A stretch of DNA of 64,000 nucleotides. Origin: Flammulina velutipes (taxonomy: Eukaryota; Basidiomycota; Agaricomycetes; Agaricales; Physalacriaceae). This document shows, one piece after another, positions 55,846 through 64,000 of the stretch (the first letter of the stretch is position 1; each line of letters opens with the position of its first letter). The notes under the pieces are model-generated. The model made no database searches and was not told the DNA's origin. It saw only the letters and a program-made list of their open reading frames with translations. Location of the stretch: assembly GCA_011800155.1 (NCBI GenBank), contig CM022369.1, positions 2,294,001 to 2,358,000 on the forward strand, read 5' to 3'. The translations under genes and the position numbers were made by a program.

Positions 55846-57748
55846 ATGGCTTCCTCTTTGCCCGTAGACCAGATTTCCAGTCTTTCAGATCTTCATCCAA
55901 AGCCATCCGACATAACCTTCCAGTATGGAACAGCAGGATTTAGGACACTGTAGGAACCAACATCACACACCCTTTGTCTCTCGCTCACATCGCTGTAGAG
56001 GATCCGTGCTTGACTCTGTTCTTTTCCGCGTTGGAATTATCGCTGGTCTCCGCAGCAAGAAACTAGATGGAAGGACAGTTGGCGTCATGATTACCGCGTC
56101 TCATAACCCTGAAGATGTACAGTGACTGCTCTCATCGTCGTACACATTCTTCCTAACGGCGTACTAGGACAATGGCGTCAAGATTGTCGATCCTCGTGGT
56201 GAAATGCTGGAAGGCCCTTGGGAGACTCATGCGACTTCCCTGGCCAACGCCCAAACCACGGCAGATTTCATCCAAGGACTCGAGTCCCTCATCCAGACAA
56301 CCAAGATTGACCTCACTAAATTCTCTCGCATCGTCTACGCCTACGATACGCGTCCGTCTGGCCCAGCTCTCGTTTCCGCTCTTCAAGACGGTCTTTCTGC
56401 TATAGGCGCTGAAAGCCGGAACGCCGGAATTACGACAACGCCCATTCTACATTATCTTGTACGATCTATCAACACAAAAGGCACCGAACAAAGTTATGGA
56501 CTAGACTCAGAAGAAGGCTACTTTGATAAACTATCTACTGCGTACAAAAAGCTTGTCGTACGTACACTTTCCCCATGCGCCGTCATATGCTGAGCGGTTT
56601 CAATAGTCGAGCAGGCCGCCAGCCCAACCGTTGTTAATTGACTGCGCTAACGGTGTTGGCGCACTCGCCGCCAAAAAGCTCGCAGGTCTGATATCAGACG
56701 TCCTGCCTATTACTCTTATCAACGATTCCGTGACCACCTTGGGAGCTCTAAACCATGATTGCGGTGCCGACTTTGTCAAGACGACCCAGAAGCCGCCTCC
56801 CTCCCTCGCAGAGCACCTCCATGCTGGCCAGAGAGCATGTAGCCTCGATGGTGACGCCGATCGACTGATTTACTACCATCTGGACGAGCGTAGTCACTTC
56901 CATCTCCTCGATGGCGACAAAATCGCCGCTCTCGTCGCCGCGTTCATCGTGGAACTAGTCAAACTGTCTGGTCTTGATTCTAGTATCCGAGTCGGGATTG
57001 TTCAGACAGCATATGCCAATGGCGCTTCGACAAAGTATCTCCAAGACGTAGGAATTCTAAATCACTACGTTTAAATCGTACTCATAGCCTTCCAGCGTGT
57101 GCCCGTCAAATGTGTCCCTACAGGCGTGAAGCATCTGCATCATGCTGCAGAGCAATACGATGTCGGCGTTTACTTCGAGGCCAACGGCCACGGCACCGTT
57201 CTGTTTTCCGAGAATACCTTACAAACGCTCAAGTCCCATCAACCACAATCTCCTGCACAATCGAGCGCTTTGGGGCATCTCATCAGTCTGACGGAACTCA
57301 TCAACCAGACGGTCGGCGACGCTCTCTCGGACATGCTATTGGTAGAGGCCGTTCTCGCCCACAAATCATACACTGGCGTTGAATGGGACTCATTGTACGC
57401 TGACCTTCCTAACCGTCTCGTGAAGGTTGTTGTTAGCGACCGCAACGCGTTCCGTACAGAAGACGCCGAGCGCCGCCTCGTTAGCCCTGCCGGCGTGCAA
57501 CAAAAGGTCGACGAGCTGGTAAATCGATACCAAGGAGGGCGGTCATTTGTCAGACCGAGTGGTACTGAGGATGTTGTCCGTGTATATGCGGAGGCTGCTA
57601 TTCGCTCTCAAGCAGACGGTAAGCGATATTCCATAGTTCTTAGACTGTTTCTTATAAGGGATATATAGAACTTGCCTACCGCGTAGCTGGAATGGTATAT
57701 GACGAGGCAGGCGGCGAGCCTAACAAGCGTCCAAAGGAGTTCATGTAA
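55846..57748 (+). CDS. PCM1: phosphoacetylglucosamine mutase
   Basis: Converts GlcNAc-6-phosphate to GlcNAc-1-phosphate on the way to UDP-GlcNAc and hence chitin. The catalytic serine loop is TASHNPEDDNGVK, assembled across an intron at about 56116-56167. Other hexose phosphate mutase blocks: FQYGTAGFRTL, metal-binding SLDGDADRLIYY, FEANGHGT and the phosphate-binding RPSGTEDVVRVYAEA. Six or seven exons. The protein ends KRPKEFM. Start MASSLPVDQISS is the first Met and matches homologues. Confidence 0.95.
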
Positions 57749-57878
57749 TAACGATGCTCAATTGTATTTCAGTTGTGAACAAATTGGTACGAAGCGTGTT
57801 TGAATTGACATTGAAAAAAGCACAAAGAGCCCACAAGAAAAGCAATACAATTACAGTAAAGAAAATGCTCCTGCAACA

Positions 57879-58703
57879 CTAAACTAGAGGCTGATTGGGG
57901 GCATTAAGGTTGCCTCCATTGTTAGAGCCTGATGTGACATTGGCTCCATTCCGCGTCTTCTCTGTAGTGGCGATGTTTCCCGTAGTCGATCTACCCGCGG
58001 AAGAATAATGCATCAACCCGAGTACACCCAAGATGGTGAGCCACGACCATGCAATCCAGCCGAGGGCTAGGATGCTCGTAAGGATGTTGCACTCCGTACC
58101 ACGGGCACGAGCGGCACAGAAGTTCCGTCCTGGCAGGATTTGGTTCTGGTAAGGTGATCAACAATTGAGCAGAGAAAATTTGAAAACGATGCTTACTGTG
58201 TAGTATGCAATGCCAACGAGGAACATAAGCCAAAGGAGGAAGTTCCCAGCCATCTCGACAGGTAGACGAGGGTGCATCCTGCTCGAACGGACAGAGTTTT
58301 GACGATGAGTGGTTGAGACAGCCCTTTGAACGAGGAGGAGGAACATCCTAAGGGCGACGTGAGCAATTGTATGGATGCAAATTAATGGAGCCGTTACTTA
58401 CGCAACAGGAACCCAGAGGAGGGTGAGGACGGACGCTGCTAGAAGCTCGGCCACGACACGCTCTAAGTCATGGATGTGAGAAACTTATATCTAAATGAAC
58501 GATGAAAGGGGACTGACCATAGACTTTACTTTCGCTCCTTGTACGGTGGATGCGGTACGCACTCACACCCATAAGCGCAGCAGCGGTAAGCCACTGTATA
58601 ACGGTGATTAGATGGTGAGCGGAAAGAGGAGTAAAATACACACCAGCAAAGCATAAGTTGCGAGGCGGCGAACGGTGTGAGTATAGGAGCGGTTGAAAGC
58701 CAT
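57879..58703 (-). CDS. four-span membrane protein, MARVEL-like
   Basis: No named function. The start MAFNRSYTHTVRRLATYALLWL and three further hydrophobic segments (ELLAASVLTLLWVPVAMFLL, AGNFLLWLMFLVGIAYY, IAWSWLTILGVLGLMHY) give the four-span layout of fungal MARVEL-type proteins that sit in the plasma membrane or ER. Short loops are rich in Arg and Cys (FCAARARGTECN). The C-terminal tail is Asn/Gly/Ser-rich, about 35 residues, and ends PNQPLV. A TTTATAAG element lies about 42 bp before the start. Four exons with ordinary introns. Confidence 0.7.
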
Positions 58704-59349
58704 GTCTGAGGGAAGCTGGGGAATTGCTGAGGTTCGGGGGTGGCTTATAAAGGCCTGAGAGGGATCGTGTGAGACAGTATGAGGTACCGTAGACGTCACG
58801 ATCAATGACCAGGTCGCACCTTCGATGGAGCGCTATCGGCGTTTGGAAGGCATCGGAAGGATACGAGACACCTACCGAGACATTGTAAGTATAGACGGCG
58901 TGTCTAGGGGGAGTATTAGACCCTCAGTTGGAGAATACATGACAATGGATTATTAAGATACCGTAGATTCAGATACGTTGTTCGCAAGTCCCGTGGCGCT
59001 TTTGTAATGGTATGCTGACTCTGGATCGTGGGAAGAATAGAGCCTCGTGAAAGACGCATGTTAATGCAAGTTGCAAGTGAACATCATGCAACAACCAAAA
59101 CAACGCATTTCATGGGTGAGCGTTCGATACAGACGGGAAGGCCGTGGCCTTACATACAAGGTAGCGAGCTATTCTTCTGCCAAAGCCTAAACTAGAGTTA
59201 CCCGATGGGGATTACGGCGCCACCCGAACCAAACAGAGCCACACCACTAAGGGAACGCCTTTTTTGATTCCTTCCACCTCGTCTGCTAGTGTTCTCAGTG
59301 TAGCTGTCCCTCCTTTGATACGTTTCTCTGTCTTTTAATTCGTCTTTAG
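58704..59349. other. divergent promoter region, membrane protein and septin
   Basis: About 650 bp. The side toward the membrane protein has a TATA-like element at about 58745. No gene or repeat is recognised. Confidence 0.45.
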
Positions 59350-61047
59350 ATGTCCGAGTCGTACACGTCCTCTCGCAATGGCGACATATCACCCAACGGT
59401 TTGGGAAACGGCTCAAATCCTTCCCTCGTCCCGACACAGAACACGTCGGCGGGCATTTCATCCGTCATTCGCAAAAAGCTCATGGGCTACGTTGGGTTCG
59501 CCAACCTTCCCAACCAAGTGCACAGGAAGAGTGTAAGGAAGGGCTTCCAGTTCACTGCCATGGTCGTCGGTACGTTCACTTTTGTCGAACCATCATTTTC
59601 CATGCTTATCGCGTCGTCCAACCAAAGGCGAGTCGGGACTTGGAAAATCTACCTTAATAAACACCCTCTTCAACACTACCTTATACCCCCCGAAGGAGCC
59701 GCTACCGCCTTCAGCTGAGCGCCCCAAGACCGTCGCTATCGAGAGCATTGGCGCCGGTCAGTGCGATTCTCCTGTCACGTTTAACTCGCATTTTAACCTC
59801 CCTTACGTATAGACATCGAGGAGAACGGTGTTCGACTCCACTTGACTGTCGTCGACACCCCTGGCTTTGGTGACTTTGTCAACAACGATGAGAGGTAACC
59901 AACCAGTCCCACGCTCGCGGCCAGCCGTTCTAAACACTACTCATAGCTGGAAGCCTATCGTCGACAATATCGAGTCTCGGTTTGACTCCTACCTGGAGCA
60001 GGAAAACCGTGTCAACAGGCAAAAGGTCGTCGACAACCGAGTACACGCATGCCTTTACTTCATCCAGCCCACTGGCCACTCGTAAGCACGCTTCCTTCCC
60101 TATCAACGAGACGCGTCTTTATCTTTTCATTTCCAGTCTGAAACAAATTGACGTCGAGTTCATGCGCCGGTTGCACACGAAAGTCAATCTGATCCCCGTC
60201 ATTGCAAAGGCTGATACCATGACTGACGAGGAGATTGCGGACTTCAAAGCGCGGGTAATACATTCTATTTTCGCGTTCTTCTCACGACTCATATCTTGTA
60301 GATCCTCGCAGACATTGAACACCACAACATCCAAATCTTCCAGGCGCCAACCTACGACAACGAAGACGAGGAAACAATTGCAGAGGCAGAGGAGATTGCC
60401 AGCAAGATCCCTTTCGCCATTGTTGGTTCGGACAAACTCGTTGCTACTCCTGATGGCCGTGAAGTCCGTGGCCGTGCTTACCCATGGGGTGTCGTCGAGG
60501 TCGACAACGAAGAACACTGCGACTTTGTCAAGCTGCGACAGATGCTTGTTCGCACTTACATGGAGGAGCTACGCGAGTATACCAACGACGTCCTCTACGA
60601 GAATTGGCGAACAGAGAAGCTCATCAGCATGGGTGTTGCTCAGGATGCCACCGTCTTCAAGGAGGTCAAGTAAGTCAAGCAACCTGCCCCATTGACCACT
60701 AACTCATTCGTTTCTTTCAGCCCCGCTGCCCGGATGCAAGAGGAGCGCGTCATGCACGAGGCGAAACTCGCAAAGATGGAGGCCGAGATGAAGATGGTCT
60801 TCCAACAGAAGGTACAAGAGAAGGAGGCCAAACTCAAGCAGTCCGAGGAGGAGCTATATGCCCGCCACAAGGACATGAAGGACGCCTTGGAGAAACAGCG
60901 TCTGGAGCTCGAGGAGAAGAAGAGGAAAATCGAGTCTGGGCGACCATTGACTCCGGAGAAGAACTCTGTAAGCCATTTCTCCACAGGATTTAATCATACA
61001 CTGATTCTTTGTAGACACGGAGGAAGGGTGTCTTCGGCGGTCGCTAG
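59350..61047 (+). CDS. CDC3: septin, CDC3-type
   Basis: GTP-binding filament protein at septa and hyphal tips. GTPase motifs: P-loop [10 protein letters not shown] (G1, interrupted by an intron at about 59573-59630), VDTPGFGD (G3) and AKADT (G4), plus the septin element [18 protein letters not shown] and the septin unique element around [25 protein letters not shown]. The N-terminal SVRKGFQFT polybasic segment can bind membrane. A long C-terminal coiled coil ([19 protein letters not shown]) is present. The end is [10 protein letters not shown]. Assignment to the CDC3 class is by resemblance; other coiled-coil septins are possible. Six or seven exons. Confidence 0.9.
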
Positions 61048-61341
61048 GCCTCCACTTTTCTTCTTCTTCTCTCTCCCGGCGCCCCCTCATTTCTCGACTA
61101 TACTCACTCCTGGCCTCGCCACGAACTCTTCTCTCTACTATCCATCTTGTTTCCGGTACATTGTTTTATGGTCGCTTTAGTATTGACTCTTGTTCCATGT
61201 GAACATCACATTCCTTTTTCATGGATATCCTCTTTACGTTTAGTATGTTTTCTACGAGTTCCTGTTTGCGGTGGTGGCCTGGAGAATATACCACAGATTC
61301 CTTAGGATAATACCGTGTGATTCAAGAACAACAATCAAGCT

Positions 61342-61845
61342 CTAGTCTTCGCATTCATTGACGTTGATGAACATATCGAACATTCTACTCTCCTCCGATA
61401 GCAGCCAACTATCGAGCCCTGGCATTCCGTCTCCTGCCGTATGTGTGTATCCTTCTGATGTATCCATATCGTCCGATTCTACCTGTAGCAGAAGGGACGG
61501 TCGACTTTCTATCTCCAACATCTCCACCTCCACTCCAGGCCTCCGCCGATGATAATGGCGCCTGACCGCCAGCGAGGGTGGGAACTGCACGTTCTGGGAC
61601 GGACAACGCAACACCTTGCGTGTTTTGGCGTCTCGAAGGACCTCGTTCTTCATGAATGCGCCCCTACCGATCTCGAGAGTCGATATTGCTTTGGGGCGTT
61701 TGCTGGTATGTTTGCGTGGTTTGGATGAGGGTGGGGTACTACAGGTAGATGAGGACGACGAGGATGAGGCCCATTGGGAGGGTGAGCTGCAGCGAGAAAC
61801 TACAGCAAAGGCAGCGTAGTAAGCGTTTGCGGTGTGCATCCTCAT
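61342..61845 (-). CDS. small protein of unknown function
   Basis: One intronless frame of 167 codons from ATG 61845 to TAG 61342. The start is MRMHTANAYYAAFAVVSR, then a poly-Ser run and a basic segment KPRKHTSKRPKAISTLEIG, followed by an acidic half with EMLEIESRPS and a final SRMFDMFINVNECED. No domain is recognised. The uninterrupted frame, the sensible intergenic position and the ordered C-terminus favour a real gene, but it might be chance. Confidence 0.5.
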   Translation of the reverse strand: MRMHTANAYYAAFAVVSRCSSPSQWASSSSSSSTCSTPPSSKPRKHTSKRPKAISTLEIGRGAFMKNEVLRDAKTRKVLRCPSQNVQFPPSLAVRRHYHRRRPGVEVEMLEIESRPSLLLQVESDDMDTSEGYTHTAGDGMPGLDSWLLSEESRMFDMFINVNECED

Positions 61846-62055
61846 TTCAGTGGCTGTAAGGTTCGGAAGGGATGTTTTGGCTGTCCCAAAGACTCAATTC
61901 CCATTTTTAAAGCTCATCCCTAGTGTGCATTGCTCCTTTACATTGATATTGAAGCCTTTGTTATGCCGCTGGGCCAACAAAGGGTAGACAACAAAGTCCG
62001 AGTGAAAAACGATTGTATTTTGATTATCACTGTACGTTTGCGGAAAAGCTAAAGA

Positions 62056-63189
62056 CTACAAGGACGCGTGAGCTTTGAATGAAAGTGGACCATTGATACA
62101 AAGCGTACCATCGGGGCGGGCGTAGTGTCCGGCGACGTCTAGATCGAACTTGCCTCGGACACAATCATCGAGGTCAATGGTCGCAGTGAGGACGCCCTCT
62201 TCTCCAAGAAGTGGACCGGCGAGTACCTGTCCAAGAGGACTAACGATGAGACTACCACCTGCGATCATGACGTTCTCTGGACGGCGTTCAGCATCGTTGG
62301 CGACCGGGTGATCTTCTGGGTAGTCTTTCTCTTCAGCATATTGACAAGCTGAAAGAACAAAGCAGCGGCCCTCCAGGGCAATGTGGGTCATTGTACTTGG
62401 CCAAACTGGGCGCGCATCAACAGTTGACACGCAGTATAGCTCTGTGCCCTTTGAGTAGTAGTAGTATCGTACTATTGATCGAGGTGTTAGTGACAACGGG
62501 AAGGAAGCGGAGATACGTACACAATGGCATGTAGTTTTCCCTATCACACATAGAGGTGGTTAGCGATAGAAAGGGAATGTATTGTCAGTCTTACCAGCAT
62601 ATCGCGCCGGAAATCTTTGTAGAGATCTGGTGATCTCCAGACGCGAACTTTTGGTCGAGTACAGGTAAGGTCGATCCGTTCCCTTGGCCCCAGATAAAGC
62701 GCTCCGCTGCAGTTGGTGCGAGCTTTCGATGCTTTCCAAGGTAACCTCCGACTGGATCAACGAAGATTTGGGTGCAATACAACGAACCACCGTCCCGTTC
62801 GATAATTCCAACAACCAAGAATACGCCAGTATCCTTACTAATAGTCTCAATACGTGACACGGCAGGCGATGGAACTTCGATCGCAGCAGAATGGTAACGA
62901 ACGTATTCGTCTCTTCCTTTGGCGGTGCGTTCTCCGACTACAACACCAAAGGTGGACATTTTGGGGTATCCGCCGATGCTATTAGGTATACGGGTGAGTC
63001 AAAGGCTTCATGAATTGCCGTAGATGCTTACAATGCCTCGGGAAACACAGCCAACTGAGATCCATCACGATCTTTAGCGAGTCGAGTGAGCTGTTCCAGC
63101 TTTGCCAGCGTAGCTTCGAGATTATACGCCTGGCAGCAAGTTTGTACTACCGATACTCGGAGGTTTCGGGTCGGCTGAGTTGAAGACAT
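62056..63189 (-). CDS. nitrilase (aliphatic/cyanide-nitrilase type)
   Basis: Carbon-nitrogen hydrolase that turns nitriles into acids and ammonia. The catalytic triad Glu-Lys-Cys is present: AVFPEALIGGYP (Glu), GKHRKLAPTAAE (Lys), and SGAICWENYMPLY (Cys). The start MSSTQPTRNLRVSVVQT is preferred to the in-frame ATG upstream at 63291. The length is about 320 residues. Four or five exons. Close relatives act on plant-derived nitriles or cyanide; which substrate cannot be told. Confidence 0.93.
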
Positions 63190-63541
63190 GGATGGCAAGA
63201 TGATCGAGGGGGCAGGGATCAAGCTAATGTCTCTGATCAAGTCGCAAGTGTGGCGTTTAATACGGGTGCCGGTCTTCTCATAATGAGCCATTTTACCGAG
63301 TTCTGCGACAACGCTCCTTCCGAGTCATTCCGAAAAAAAATTCAAATAGATAGGGTACTCGGCATGCCCTCCTTCGTGTTGACGTTGAGGTTGAGCATAC
63401 GAGAGTTTCGAGAGTTGCGACAATGAATTGCGAATTGAACGATGAAGTTGTGAGCTGAGGCCCGTGCGTATTTACCCCGGACCAGCCCTCAAGTGCACCG
63501 GATCACTCAATAAAAAGCATTTTTTTGTTCGATCTCGCCTC
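63190..63541. promoter_or_regulatory. divergent promoter of nitrilase and GID8
   Basis: 352 bp. An A-tract at about 63334-63341 and a T-tract at about 63521-63527 are the only notable elements. No gene. Confidence 0.45.
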
Positions 63542-63544
63542 ATG
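63542..63544 (+). other. initiator-only coding exon (ATG)
   Basis: ATG|GTATGT then TTCCAG|TCC. The start codon is the whole coding part of exon 1. The following sequence lacks any other upstream ATG that would give SKITIREEEW. Confidence 0.7.
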
Positions 63545-64000
63545 GTATGTCTACCCCCACCGCTATGCTATGTCGCCGTTTAACATCGATTCCAGTCCAA
63601 GATCACCATCCGTGAAGAAGAATGGGACCGTCGCATGCACGACGTTCAGGTCTCGAAAGCGTGAGTACTCCCTTCCTCCCCCGCGTCCATTTCTCCTTAC
63701 AATGATGATAATATCATTGGGAATCTCTCTGAACAAGCTATGAAGAGTCAATGTATATTTACCTGAATCTCTACCCCGTCCTTTTCGTGTTCATTCAAGT
63801 TTCTAATTGCCTTAATTTCAGTGACCTCAACCGGCTCATTATGGATTATCTGGTCATCGAAGGCTATAAATCTGCCGCCGAGGAATTTAGCCAAGAGGCG
63901 AACATAGCGCCGCCTGTGGATTTCGACAGCATGCAAAGCCGTATGAACATCCGAGAAGCCCTCCAACGAGGCGACGTGGAAGATGCTATTACACGGATTA
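63542..64000 (+). CDS. GID8: GID8-type CTLH E3 ligase subunit, 5' part
   Basis: Scaffold subunit of the GID/CTLH ubiquitin ligase that degrades gluconeogenic enzymes. The ATG at 63542 is followed at once by GTATGT, so the initiator exon contributes only three coding bases. After an intron to 63595 comes SKITIREEEWDRRMHD (63596-63660), a 161-nt intron, and from 63822 the LisH/CTLH segment LIMDYLVIEGYKSAAEEF and MNIREALQRGDVEDAI. The gene continues past the window edge, so the C-terminal CRA part is absent here. Confidence 0.9.

Overview
This is nuclear DNA of a mushroom-forming basidiomycete (Agaricomycetes). The evidence is gene-dense DNA on both strands with many introns of about 48-65 nt per gene, conserved eukaryotic housekeeping proteins, a tandem pair of lineage-type kinases resembling the expanded basidiomycete kinase families, and an AAA-ATPase-like gene of the kind expanded in mushrooms. 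No bacterial operons, tRNAs, rRNAs, CRISPR arrays or intact transposons were seen. Coordinates for multi-exon genes span from start to stop codon; splice sites were inferred by reading frame continuity and family conservation.

Layout. 0.3-3.2 kb: a secreted polysaccharide lyase family 8 enzyme (+). 3.7-7.6 kb: ribosomal protein uS3, a 3-ketoacyl-CoA thiolase and the complex I subunit NDUFS6 (all -). 7.6-13.3 kb: three uncharacterised fungal proteins (+). 13.5-26.4 kb: mitochondrial pyruvate carrier MPC1, replicative DNA ligase, ribosomal protein uS17, a PPZ-type phosphatase, an SLC35F-like transporter, RRP36 and a CorA-type metal transporter. 26.8-33.3 kb: an accessory island of two tandem paralogous kinase-like genes followed by a broken third copy whose ends flank an AAA-ATPase-like gene with one in-frame stop. 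33.4-51.3 kb: DUG3 glutamine amidotransferase, importin MTR10, ER protein ICE2, molybdopterin synthase large subunit, a pseudouridine catabolic fusion enzyme, helicase IRC3, ADP/ATP carrier, a SUMO E3 ligase and NudC. 52.4-64 kb: a P450, alpha-SNAP, phosphoacetylglucosamine mutase, a four-span membrane protein, a septin, a small unknown protein, a nitrilase and the 5' part of GID8.

Most genes are unrelated housekeeping functions that share short divergent promoters (59 bp for NDUFS6/unknown, 74 bp for MoaE/PsuG, 97 bp for SLC35F/RRP36, 121 bp for SEC17/PCM1, 137 bp for DUG3/MTR10) rather than a pathway cluster.

The most unusual signal is in gene structure. Maintaining the protein frames requires very small internal exons (6 nt in NDUFS6, 7 nt in PsuK, and 16-22 nt exons in RRP36, SLC35F, PsuG, MPC1, NudC and CorA), an initiator exon that contributes only the ATG (GID8), and four introns with GC-AG ends (PL8, PPZ, CorA, PsuG). 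The DNA ligase also has two in-frame starts compatible with mitochondrial and nuclear forms.
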